Positions 1 to 8,240 of a stretch of DNA of 46,046 nt are shown here, one piece after another (positions within the stretch are counted from its first letter, which is position 1; the number at the start of each line of letters is the position of its first letter). This stretch comes from Pseudodesulfovibrio sp. S3 (lineage in GTDB: Bacteria > Desulfobacterota > Desulfovibrionia > Desulfovibrionales > Desulfovibrionaceae). The position numbers and the translations under genes were made by a program. The stretch is from positions 1 through 46,046 of the forward strand of contig NZ_QTZO01000019.1 of the NCBI RefSeq assembly GCF_004025585.1, in the 5' to 3' direction. Under the pieces are notes generated by a model that was not told where the DNA came from, searched no databases, and was given only the letters and a program-made list of their open reading frames with translations.

Positions 1-63
1 GGGGAGAGGGGAAGCCCTTTTCAAAGGGTTCCTCCTCTCCCCTTCCCCCGGCCGCCGGAGGCA
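1..63 (+). repeat. Intergenic hairpin repeat, copy 1 (cut by window start)
   Basis: A GC-rich imperfect inverted repeat (GGGGAGAGG at 1-9 against CCTCTCCCC near 34-42, with CCCTTT/AAAGGG inside) is followed by the tail GCCGCCGGAGGCA (about 51-63). The same tail follows hairpins at 34121-34180 and 36195-36253. The GGAGG of the tail lies 6-7 bases before the pheT start and is its Shine-Dalgarno. The 5' part of the element may lie outside the window. Confidence 0.65.
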
Positions 64-67
64 TTCA

Positions 68-2467
68 ATGTTAGTTAGCTTGAATTGGTTGCGGGAGTTC
101 GTCCCTTACGAAGGCGACATCCAGGTCCTTGGTGATAAACTGACCATGCTCGGCCTTGAGCTTGAAGGCATCTCCGATCCCTTCGAGAGCGTCAAGGACA
201 TCGTGGTCGGGCATGTTGTGGAACGTGAAACGCACCCCGAGTCGGACCATCTTTCGATCTGCACCGTGGACGTGGGCGGCCCCGAGACCCTGACCATCGT
301 GTGCGGAGCGCCCAACGTGGCCAAGGGACAGAATGTTCCCGTGGCCATGGTCGGCAGCACCATGCCCGACGGTATGAAGATCAAGAAGGCCAAGCTGCGC
401 GGCGTCAAGTCCATGGGCATGATCTGTTCCGAGCGCGAATTGGGTTTTTCCGAGGACCATGAGGGAATCTGGGTCCTGGACAACTCCTTCACGGCGGGCG
501 ACAAGCTTGTCGACGCACTCGCCTTGGAGCGCGTGGTCTTTGACTTCGACATCACGCCCAACCGGGCGGACTGCCTGTCCATACTCGGTTTTGCCCGCGA
601 AACCGCACTTGCCTTTGACCTGCCCCTGACCATGCCTGAATTGAATCTTGTGGAATCCGGCCCCCAGGCCAGCGATGAAATCAAGATCCTCATTGACGAT
701 CCCGAACTGTGCCCGCTTTTCAACGGTCGCGTCATCCGTGGAGTGGAGACACGCAAGTCCCCGGACTGGATGCGCTTCAAGCTCCTGGCCCTGGGCCAGC
801 GTCCCATTTCCAACATTGTTGACGTGACCAACTATATCATGTTCGAGCTGGGTCAGCCCATGCATTCGTACGACCTTGATCTCGTTGAGGACGCGACCCT
901 TCGCGTGGCTCCGGCAACCGACGGAATGAAGTTCACCACCCTGGATGCCGTGGAGCGCACCCTGACCGCCAACGACCTGCTCATTTGGGACGGCAAGCGC
1001 CCCGTGGGTCTGGCCGGTGTCATGGGGGGGGCCAATACCGAGATGCATGCCGGTTCCACCAACGTCCTCCTGGAGGCCGCCATCTTCCGACCGGGCACCA
1101 TCCGCAAGACCGCCCGACGCCTGTCCTTGCCGTCCGACGCCTCCTATCGTTTCGAGCGAGGCGTGGACCAGAAACTCAACCGCTTTTGCATCGACCGTGC
1201 GGCGCAACTCATGGCCGAGATTTCCGGCGGCACCGTGTCCAGGGGAGTGGTCACCAACGAGCCCAAGCCGTGGCAGGACCGTTCCCATGGCTATCGTCAT
1301 GATCGCTGCATGTCCCTGCTCGGACTGGACCTTGAGCCGGAATATGCCAAGAAGGTTTTCACCCTGGAAGGGTGCACTGTGGACGACAGTGATCCGTCCA
1401 ACTGGACCGTGGCTTCACCGTCCCACCGCCTTGACCTTGAGCGCGAAGTGGACCTGTACGAGGAAGTGGGGCGCGTCTACGGACTCGACCGCATCCCGGC
1501 AGTACTGCCGAAGGTGGCCAAGTCCCTGGATACGGAGAGTGGCATCAGCGAATACGCCTTTATCAAGCGCATCAAGACTTGGGGCGCGGGCGTGGGACTG
1601 AACGAGGCCATCAATTACAGCTTCGTGGGTTCCGATGACCTGGACCGCCTGCATCTTCCCGAAGAGGGCCGGGTGTTCATCGCCAATCCCCTTTCCGAGG
1701 ATCAGAATGTCATGCGCACGGATCTGGCCCCGGGTCTGCTGAACACGCTCAAGAACAACCTGTCCCAGGGCAACAATCACGTCCGCATTTTCGAGGTGGC
1801 CAAGAAATTCGTTCGCGACGCCGACTCCGAGACAGAGACCCGAGAAAACGCCCGGCTGGGAATGCTTTTCTATGGTCAGCGCCACGCCGACGAGTGGCCC
1901 TGGGGCTCTGAGGATTCGGATTACCTGGACATCAAGGGCCATGTGGAACACCTCGTGGAGGATTGCCTCAAGCTGGAAATGCCCGTTTTCACCCTTGCAC
2001 CGGAACACGCCTATCTGGAACCCTGCGTAGAGGTGACCATCGGCGGAACCTCATTGGGCTTCCTGGGCAAGGTCAAGGCGGATATGGCCGATTATTATCA
2101 CGCCAGAAAGGACGTCTGGCTGGCCGATTTCGACCTCGATGCGTTGCGCGTCATGGTCGAGGCACACAAGATAGCCTTTACGGCCCTGCCGGTGTTTCCG
2201 CCCAGCCGTCGCGATGTAACTGTCATTGGTTCGGCAACGCTTCATGCGGACGCCATCAGACAGGTGATCCTTTCTGCGGGGGTGGCCATCCTCGAATCCG
2301 TGGAACTGGTGGCCGAGTTTGTTCCTGGAGGCCAGGAAGAGGAACGGAATCTTTCCTTCCGTCTGACTTACCGTTCGCCCGCCAAGACCCTGATGGACAA
2401 GCAGGTGGACAAGGAGCACAAAAAGGTGCTGGAAGCTTTGGAAAAGTCCTTGCCCGTCAGATTCTGA
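68..2467 (+). CDS. pheT: Phenylalanine--tRNA ligase beta subunit
   Basis: Beta subunit of the cytoplasmic alpha2-beta2 phenylalanyl-tRNA synthetase, which charges tRNA-Phe and edits Tyr-tRNA-Phe. At 799 residues it has the full length expected of the bacterial subunit. In order it shows an EMAP/tRNA-binding domain (about 40-150, with the VCGAPN segment), the B3/4 editing domain (about 210-380), a B5 domain (about 400-475), the catalytic-like core (about 490-690) and a C-terminal anticodon-binding domain (about 705-799, starting at the FPPSRRD segment). The ATG at 68 has a GGAGG 6-7 bases upstream, which belongs to the intergenic repeat. pheS is normally just upstream and would lie outside the window. 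A strong terminator follows. Confidence 0.97.
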   Translation: MLVSLNWLREFVPYEGDIQVLGDKLTMLGLELEGISDPFESVKDIVVGHVVERETHPESDHLSICTVDVGGPETLTIVCGAPNVAKGQNVPVAMVGSTMPDGMKIKKAKLRGVKSMGMICSERELGFSEDHEGIWVLDNSFTAGDKLVDALALERVVFDFDITPNRADCLSILGFARETALAFDLPLTMPELNLVESGPQASDEIKILIDDPELCPLFNGRVIRGVETRKSPDWMRFKLLALGQRPISNIVDVTNYIMFELGQPMHSYDLDLVEDATLRVAPATDGMKFTTLDAVERTLTANDLLIWDGKRPVGLAGVMGGANTEMHAGSTNVLLEAAIFRPGTIRKTARRLSLPSDASYRFERGVDQKLNRFCIDRAAQLMAEISGGTVSRGVVTNEPKPWQDRSHGYRHDRCMSLLGLDLEPEYAKKVFTLEGCTVDDSDPSNWTVASPSHRLDLEREVDLYEEVGRVYGLDRIPAVLPKVAKSLDTESGISEYAFIKRIKTWGAGVGLNEAINYSFVGSDDLDRLHLPEEGRVFIANPLSEDQNVMRTDLAPGLLNTLKNNLSQGNNHVRIFEVAKKFVRDADSETETRENARLGMLFYGQRHADEWPWGSEDSDYLDIKGHVEHLVEDCLKLEMPVFTLAPEHAYLEPCVEVTIGGTSLGFLGKVKADMADYYHARKDVWLADFDLDALRVMVEAHKIAFTALPVFPPSRRDVTVIGSATLHADAIRQVILSAGVAILESVELVAEFVPGGQEEERNLSFRLTYRSPAKTLMDKQVDKEHKKVLEALEKSLPVRF

Positions 2468-2486
2468 GTTTTGAGAGAACATCTTC

Positions 2487-2520
2487 AGAAAGCCCCGTTC
2501 CGTCAGGAGCGGGGCTTTCT
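2487..2520 (+). terminator. Hairpin terminator after pheT
   Basis: AGAAAGCCCCG (2487-2497) pairs perfectly with CGGGGCTTTCT (2510-2520). The stem continues inward through TTCC/GGAG around a GTCA loop, giving about 15 base pairs. The 3' arm ends in a short T-rich stretch. It lies 20 bases after the pheT stop. Confidence 0.8.
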
Positions 2521-2584
2521 GCTTTCGGATAAATCCTTGGGTAAACGTGTTGAATGCAGTGGCCCTATTTGATAGGCATAAGTG

Positions 2585-2893
2585 ATGGAAGATTTACAGA
2601 GATTCAAAAGGTACAAGATTGGCCAGGCAGCCAAGGAGATCGGGGTCAAGACCTACGTGCTCCGGTTCTGGGAGGGGGAGTTCGACGAGATCGATCCCGT
2701 CCGGACCGAGAGCGGGCAGCGGCTCTACACCGAGGAGCACCTGGAAATCATTCGCGAGATCAAGCGTCTGCTCTATGACGAGGGCTTGACCATCGAAGGT
2801 GCCAAAAAGAAACTTCACAGTCGCGAGCACAGTGATATCCTCCTGGAAATTCGCGACGGACTTCAGGCGATAAAGCAGCTTCTGAACCGCTAA
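2585..2893 (+). CDS. MerR-family transcriptional regulator (short)
   Basis: Small DNA-binding protein of about 102 residues. Residues 9-75 form the MerR winged helix-turn-helix: YKIGQAAKEIGVKTYVLRFW, then the RLYTEEH wing and an IIREIKRLLYDEG helix. A short C-terminal helix may dimerise. There is no long effector-binding domain and no metal-binding cysteine cluster, so it is unlikely to be a metal sensor. The gene sits between pheT and an AsmA-like gene, separated from pheT by a terminator. GTG at 2582 directly precedes ATG at 2585 and neither has a clear Shine-Dalgarno. The ATG is preferred. The target is unknown. Confidence 0.85.
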   Translation: MEDLQRFKRYKIGQAAKEIGVKTYVLRFWEGEFDEIDPVRTESGQRLYTEEHLEIIREIKRLLYDEGLTIEGAKKKLHSREHSDILLEIRDGLQAIKQLLNR

Positions 2894-2919
2894 CGAGCCA
2901 ATCCCAGCAAGGGGCTACC

Positions 2920-5064
2920 ATGAAAAAAATGCTTAAATACAGCGTCATAGGCATAGCCTTTGGCGCTATTCTTTTTGGGGCGGCTCTCGTTGTCTTTATC
3001 TCCACTGTGGACCCCAATCAGTATAAGGATCGTATTGCCGGGCTTGTGCTTGAAGAGACCGGTCGGACCCTGACGTTTGACGGTGATCTGGATGTGTTCG
3101 TATTTCCGCGTCTGGGCCTTTCCCTGGGTGGTCTGCATCTGAGCAACGCGGCGTCATTCGGTCCCAAGCCCATGATCTCGGTGGATTCGGCTCGTGTAAG
3201 CGTGCAGACCTTTCCCCTGTTCCTTGGCCGGGTCAAATTCGGAAAGCTTGAACTGGACGGCCTGGTCCTGAATATGGGCCGGGATGCCCAGGGCAGGGGC
3301 AACTGGGATGATCTGGTGGGCCGGAACAGTTCCGGGCAGTCTGAACAGGAGCAGCCCTTTTCCCTGGAAGTGGAGGGCGTCTCCATTACCAACGGCAGTC
3401 TGGAGTGGGATGACCGGATGTCGGATTCCCGGTTCATTCTGCGCGGCGTCACCGTCTCCACAGGCAAGATCGTCGAAGGCGCCCTGTTTCCTGTGGACCT
3501 GGCCCTTGCCTTCGAATGTCTGAATCCTGACGCCAAAGGCACGGTGTCCTTGAAGGGACAATCGTCAATCGACTTGAAAAATAGGGAATACGGCCACATG
3601 GACATGCACCTCGCATTGTCTGCCAGCGGCAAGGACATTCCCGGCGGCAAGGTCGATGCCCAGGGTTCCTTCAAGTTCCTGGCGTTGAATTTCAACAAGG
3701 AACACGCTCAGGTTACCGGCCTCGATTGTACTGCCTACGGGGCGACGATGCATCTTGACGGCACGCTGGAGGGGATCACCAAGGGCGTGAAAGCAGTGAG
3801 CGGCACCGTTACCCTGGATCCAGCCGACATCAAGAAACTTCTGGCCGCACTGGGTGGAAAACCGCCGGTTACGGCAGATGCATCGGCTTTGACACAAGTG
3901 GGCGGGACTGTGGTGGCCGATTTCAAGCCCGGGCACCTTGAGGTGAAGAGCCTTGAGGCTGACCTTGACGGTACCCGCATCGTGGGCAACGGGCGTGTGG
4001 ACAGGGGGGAGAGCGGCCCGGTCTACTTTGCCCGTCTGGATGTCGGCTCCCTTGATTTGGACCGCTACCTGCCGCCCGCCCATGCTGGGAGCGCCACCGT
4101 TTCACACGATGAAGCCAAAGCCGGGATCATGGACGACACGCTCTTGCCGGTGGCGCAGCTCAAGCGGCTCAATCTGGATTTGGAGGCCAAGGCCGCGGAG
4201 CTGAAGCTCGGAGGAGCACGTTTCACCAAGGTGGTGACCGTGGTTGATTCAGGGAACGGCGTGGTCAAGATTGCGCCGTTGTCTGCTGAAGCCTATAGCG
4301 GCATCTTGGAGCTGTCGGCGACAATCAATGTCATGGGGAAAAGACCTGAGACGGAGTACAGGGTCTCCGTGGAAAAGTTGAATGTTGGGGCCTTGTCCAA
4401 AGATGTGGGAAATAAGGCGGAATATGCCGGTATTGCGGATTTTGCTTCTTCCGGCACTTGTCAGGGCAAACAGGCTCGAGCCATGCTTCAGACCTTGAAC
4501 GGCACGCTTTCCTTCCATCTTGCCGACGGCATTTTTCCCGGAGTCGATCTGGCAAGAATGGCCAGGACAACCCACACGCACAAAAACAAAGAGGGCAAGG
4601 TGGAGGCTTCCGCCACCGATTCCACCGAGTTCGGCTCCATTGCCGGGACCGGAACCATCAAGGACGGCGTGGTGCACAATGACGATCTGGATGTCAAGGC
4701 TCCGGGCCTGCGTGCTGAAGGCCATGGTGCTGTATCTCTGGTCACCCGTGAAATCGACTATATGGTCAAGGCCAAGCTTGTGCCGCAGGCCGGAGGGCAG
4801 GGCGGTAAATCGTCCGAGGATCTTTTCGGCGTGCTGGTACCCATCCATGTGACTGGCTCATTGGATCATCCGTATTACTGGGTGTCCGTGAAGGAATATG
4901 TCAAGGCATTGGGCGGTGTGGTCATCGGTACGGTGGGAAGCGTGTTCAGCGGGGTGAAGAGTGTGGTCAAGGGCGTTGGGTCTGTCCTGGATGAGAGCTG
5001 CTGTGAGGATGCGCCCGGAGCCGGGAAATCGTCCAAGAAAAGCGGGTTCCTGGGAATATTCTAG
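2920..5064 (+). CDS. AsmA family protein
   Basis: Envelope protein of 714 residues with an N-terminal membrane anchor (about residues 5-28) followed by STVDPNQYKDRI, the typical start of an AsmA domain. The large remainder is beta-rich and should lie in the periplasm. AsmA-like proteins are linked to outer-membrane assembly and lipid transport. Late segments match the AsmA C-terminal region (DLDVKAPGLRAEGHGAVSL). The C-terminus carries a Cys pair (DESCCED) and a Ser/Lys-rich tail. ATG 2920 has AAGGGG 6 bases upstream and follows the MerR gene by 26 bases, so the two may be co-transcribed. Its last 4 bases overlap the convergent end of fliI. The specific role here is inferred from the family only. 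Confidence 0.85.
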   Translation: MKKMLKYSVIGIAFGAILFGAALVVFISTVDPNQYKDRIAGLVLEETGRTLTFDGDLDVFVFPRLGLSLGGLHLSNAASFGPKPMISVDSARVSVQTFPLFLGRVKFGKLELDGLVLNMGRDAQGRGNWDDLVGRNSSGQSEQEQPFSLEVEGVSITNGSLEWDDRMSDSRFILRGVTVSTGKIVEGALFPVDLALAFECLNPDAKGTVSLKGQSSIDLKNREYGHMDMHLALSASGKDIPGGKVDAQGSFKFLALNFNKEHAQVTGLDCTAYGATMHLDGTLEGITKGVKAVSGTVTLDPADIKKLLAALGGKPPVTADASALTQVGGTVVADFKPGHLEVKSLEADLDGTRIVGNGRVDRGESGPVYFARLDVGSLDLDRYLPPAHAGSATVSHDEAKAGIMDDTLLPVAQLKRLNLDLEAKAAELKLGGARFTKVVTVVDSGNGVVKIAPLSAEAYSGILELSATINVMGKRPETEYRVSVEKLNVGALSKDVGNKAEYAGIADFASSGTCQGKQARAMLQTLNGTLSFHLADGIFPGVDLARMARTTHTHKNKEGKVEASATDSTEFGSIAGTGTIKDGVVHNDDLDVKAPGLRAEGHGAVSLVTREIDYMVKAKLVPQAGGQGGKSSEDLFGVLVPIHVTGSLDHPYYWVSVKEYVKALGGVVIGTVGSVFSGVKSVVKGVGSVLDESCCEDAPGAGKSSKKSGFLGIF

Positions 5065-6497
5065 CGGGCCTTGAGCTTCATGTTGCCAGGGGGCGGAACG
5101 TTTTTCTTGGCGTTCTGTCTGTTCAATTGCTGGTTGAGTTTCGGCTTCGGCTGCTGGTTGGGCATCGGTTTGCCCTGTGACGCGGCTGATTGGTCGTCGG
5201 CGACCAGCTCGTGCATGGATTGGAATGCCCCGTCCAGGGTTTCCTGTTCAACCACCAGTTGACGGAGAAAATTGTTGATGGGTCCGACCATGGAGATGGC
5301 CTTGTCCACTTCCATATTGGCCCCTTTTTGGTACGCGCCGATGTTGACCATGTCCTCCACCCGTTTGAAGGTGGCCATGTGCCGGAGCAGGGCGCGACCG
5401 TCCTCCTGGGCCTGCTTGGTGGTGATGTCGCTGCGAAGACGGCTGATGGACTTGAGCACGTCGATGGCCGGGTAATGACCCAGGTCGGCCAGTTCGCGTG
5501 TCAGGACGATATGTCCGTCCAGGATGGAACGGGTGGAGTCCGCAATGGGTTCCGTGAAGTCGTCGCCGTCCACCAGGACGGTGTAGATGCCGGTGATGGA
5601 CCCCTTCCGGCTTTTGCCCGCGCGCTCCAGGAGTTGGGGCAGTTGGGCGAAGACCGATGGAGTGTAGCCGCCGCGGGTGGGAGGCTCCCCGGCTGCCAGT
5701 CCGACCTCCCGGCCCGCCATGGCGAAACGGGTGACCGAGTCCATCATCAGCAGTACGTCCTTGCCCTGATCCCGGAAAAATTCGGCGATGGCTGTGGCTG
5801 CGAAAGCTGCACGCATTCGGATGAGCGGGCTTTTGTCCGAGGTGGCGACCACGAGTACGCTGCGGGACATGCCTTCGGGACCGAGGTCGCGCTCCATGAA
5901 TTCCACCACTTCTCTGCCGCGTTCGCCCACCAGGGCAATGACGTTGATGTCCGCCTTGGTATAGCGGGCCATCATGCCGAGCGTGGTGGATTTGCCGACG
6001 CCGGAACCGGCCATGATGCCGACGCGTTGTCCTTTGCCGAGGGTCAGAAGAGAGTTCACGGAACGGATGCCCACGTCCAGCGGTTCGTCGATGCGGGGCC
6101 GTTCCAGCGGGTTGGGCGGTTCCCTGTGCAGGGGGACGAAGGTATCGGGGTGGATGGCGCCCTTGCCGTCCAGGGGCGCACCAAAGGCGTCCACGGCTCG
6201 GCCGAGCATGGCCTGGCCCACAGGTACGTGGGGCGGCGTGGCCGCGTTCTGGATAAGGCTGCCGGGACCGATGCCGCGCATGTTCGAGTAGGGCATGAAC
6301 AGGCAGGCACCGTCGCGGAATCCGACCACTTCAGCGGCAATGGGGTCGTGACCGGGAGGCATGAGATAACAGACCGAGCCGAGCGGTGCCTTGATGCCGT
6401 GTCCTTCGGCGATGAGGCCGACCACCTTGGTGACCTTGCCGAAGGTTTGGCAGGGGTCCAGGTCTTCGAGCAGGCCGAGTCTCGACTCCGTGCCCAT
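5061..6497 (-). CDS. fliI: Flagellar export ATPase FliI
   Basis: Cytoplasmic ATPase of the flagellar type III export apparatus, related to the F1 beta subunit. The Walker A motif GSGVGKST, GERGREV, a Walker B-like LLMMDSVTRFAMAGREVGL region and GEPPTRGGY are all visible. Two starts are possible: GTG 6503, which overlaps the fliH stop, and ATG 6497. GAGG lies 7 bases before the ATG but abuts the GTG, so the ATG is chosen (478 residues). About 40 C-terminal residues are an unusual Gln/Asn/Lys/Pro-rich tail. It is the last gene of the flgB-fliI operon. No fliJ follows, because the convergent AsmA gene ends at the same place. Confidence 0.96.
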   Translation of the reverse strand: MGTESRLGLLEDLDPCQTFGKVTKVVGLIAEGHGIKAPLGSVCYLMPPGHDPIAAEVVGFRDGACLFMPYSNMRGIGPGSLIQNAATPPHVPVGQAMLGRAVDAFGAPLDGKGAIHPDTFVPLHREPPNPLERPRIDEPLDVGIRSVNSLLTLGKGQRVGIMAGSGVGKSTTLGMMARYTKADINVIALVGERGREVVEFMERDLGPEGMSRSVLVVATSDKSPLIRMRAAFAATAIAEFFRDQGKDVLLMMDSVTRFAMAGREVGLAAGEPPTRGGYTPSVFAQLPQLLERAGKSRKGSITGIYTVLVDGDDFTEPIADSTRSILDGHIVLTRELADLGHYPAIDVLKSISRLRSDITTKQAQEDGRALLRHMATFKRVEDMVNIGAYQKGANMEVDKAISMVGPINNFLRQLVVEQETLDGAFQSMHELVADDQSAASQGKPMPNQQPKPKLNQQLNRQNAKKNVPPPGNMKLKAR

Positions 6498-6499
6498 GA

Positions 6500-7252
6500 T
6501 CACGCCTCGGGATCGGCAGCCGTGATCTGCTCGGCCAGTTGATCGAAAAGGGGTTCTACGCTCTTCCAGCGGGTGTCAATGGTGTTGTCCACCTTGCCCC
6601 CGGCCGCTTCCACGACCACGCCGCCGGATTGGATGGTGGGGTCGCCCTTGACGGTCCAATACTTGAGGGCTGAATTGCGCTCCTGAATGGTGCGGATGAA
6701 TTCTTCGAGTTCGGCAACCTCATCCGGGCTGCACCTGATTTCCAGTTGCCGCTGGGCTTCGATGCGGTCCAGGGCTTCGCGCATCAGGGCCTCCAGTGAA
6801 GCGGTGCGTTTCTCATCCAACTCCACCTTGAGGGTTTTGCTGACGGCCAGTTTGATCAGGCCGATGATATCCTGGCGGCGGTCTTCGAAAATGGTGTTTC
6901 CCTGTGCCCCGAGTTGGGCCAGCAGGTTTTCGGCCTGGGTCGAGATGTCCTTGATATGCTGGTCCACGGTCTCCTGAGCCTGGGCCAATCCTTCGGCATA
7001 CCCGTCGTGTTTGGCAGTGGCGCGCAGCGCTTCGGCTTCAAGCTCCGCCAGCATCTTGATTTCCTTGGCCGCTTCCCTGGCTTTTTCCTTGACGCGATTC
7101 AGGTATTCGTCATTGGTGGCAGCGTCCCAAATAAGCTGCCGCTTGCCTTCGATTTCCTGAATGGTCATCTCGTCCGGACCGGGCGAACCCATGCCGATGA
7201 CGACCTTTCCGGTCAGTTGCGCGCGGTTCAAGACGTGTTTAGACAAAGACAT
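6500..7252 (-). CDS. fliH: Flagellar assembly protein FliH
   Basis: Regulator and stator of the FliI ATPase in the flagellar export apparatus, 250 residues. The N-terminus is variable. Residues about 50-125 are a charged, probably coiled-coil helix (KEKAREAAKEIKMLAELEAEA), and the C-terminal half is a FliH/V-ATPase-E-like domain with SGGVVVEAAGGKVDNTIDTR near residues 205-225. It overlaps fliG by 14 bases and abuts fliI, which points to translational coupling. GAGG lies upstream of ATG 7252. Confidence 0.92.
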   Translation of the reverse strand: MSLSKHVLNRAQLTGKVVIGMGSPGPDEMTIQEIEGKRQLIWDAATNDEYLNRVKEKAREAAKEIKMLAELEAEALRATAKHDGYAEGLAQAQETVDQHIKDISTQAENLLAQLGAQGNTIFEDRRQDIIGLIKLAVSKTLKVELDEKRTASLEALMREALDRIEAQRQLEIRCSPDEVAELEEFIRTIQERNSALKYWTVKGDPTIQSGGVVVEAAGGKVDNTIDTRWKSVEPLFDQLAEQITAADPEA

Positions 7253-8237
7253 CGCTACCGCCTCGGCTTATGACGATCTTGCCCTCGTCCTCCAGTCGGC
7301 GGACGGTCTTGACGATGGACTGCTGGGCTGCTTCCACTTCACTGAGCTTCTTGGGCGGCATGATTTCCAGGTCTTCCTTGATCATTGCGGAGGCGCGTTC
7401 CGACAGGTTCTTGAAGAACTTGTCGCGCAGGTCTTCGCTCGCACCCTTGAGGGCCACGGTGAGGTCTTCGTTGGAGACCTCCTTGAGCAGCTCGCGGATG
7501 GCTATGTCGTCGACACCCTTGACGTCCTCGAACACGAACATGAGGTTTCGGATGTCCTCGGCCATTTGGGTGGATTCTTCTTCGATCTCGGAGAGAACTT
7601 CTTCTTCGGTATTGCGGTCCACGGCGTTGAGAATTTCTGCAACAGCGTTGACGCCGCCGACCTTCTTGCCTTCCTTGCCGCCCATGGCAATGAGCTGGCT
7701 TTGCAGAACCTTGTCGACTTCCATGAGCATCTCCTCTGCAACGGCTTCCAGTTTGGCCAGGCGCATGAGCACCTCTGCACGGACGCCTGCCGGGAGGTTC
7801 TGAATGAGTTCGGCTGCCTGATCCGGGTGCAGGTGCCCGAGAATGAGCGCCAGGGTCTGGGGATGTTCGTTTCGCAGTATCTGGGCCAGGATGCGCGGGC
7901 TGACGTTTTGCAGTTCCTGGAAGGGAGTGGGGCCGGTGTCGATATCCAGGGAATCCATGATGTACTTGGCGGTTTCGGCGTCCAGGGACTGAATGAGCAT
8001 GCGTTTGACCTGTTCGGGACCGCCCACCAGGAGGTCTGCACCATAGGTCAGGGCCTCGTTGTACTCCTTGAGTACCTGGAGCACTTCTTCCTTGGGCACG
8101 GAATCCGTGTCGAGCATGGCTTTGGATACGGCCGCAATCTCGTTGCGTTCCATTCGCTTGAACACTTCCCCCGTGAACTTCTCGCCAAGGGCAAGGAGTA
8201 CAATGGCCGTTTTCTGAGGTCCGGAGAAATCTGCCAT
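7239..8237 (-). CDS. fliG: Flagellar motor switch protein FliG
   Basis: Rotor protein that couples the MS ring to the C ring and contacts the stators. At 332 residues it has the usual length. N-terminal helices (GPQKTAIVLLALGE) bind FliF. The middle domain has the EHPQT motif (about 125-129) that binds FliM, and the C-terminal domain carries charged residues for torque (KGASEDLRDKFFKNLSERA near 265-285). AGGAGG lies 8 bases before ATG 8237. The gene follows fliF by 3 bases and overlaps fliH by 14. Confidence 0.97.
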   Translation of the reverse strand: MADFSGPQKTAIVLLALGEKFTGEVFKRMERNEIAAVSKAMLDTDSVPKEEVLQVLKEYNEALTYGADLLVGGPEQVKRMLIQSLDAETAKYIMDSLDIDTGPTPFQELQNVSPRILAQILRNEHPQTLALILGHLHPDQAAELIQNLPAGVRAEVLMRLAKLEAVAEEMLMEVDKVLQSQLIAMGGKEGKKVGGVNAVAEILNAVDRNTEEEVLSEIEEESTQMAEDIRNLMFVFEDVKGVDDIAIRELLKEVSNEDLTVALKGASEDLRDKFFKNLSERASAMIKEDLEIMPPKKLSEVEAAQQSIVKTVRRLEDEGKIVISRGGSDVFV

Positions 8238-8240
8238 GGT

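Noticed and set aside
5190..6542. 450-codon open frame opposite fliI
   Set aside because: Shadow of fliI. The protein is His/Asp/Gly-rich with no domain, while fliI on the other strand has all catalytic motifs.
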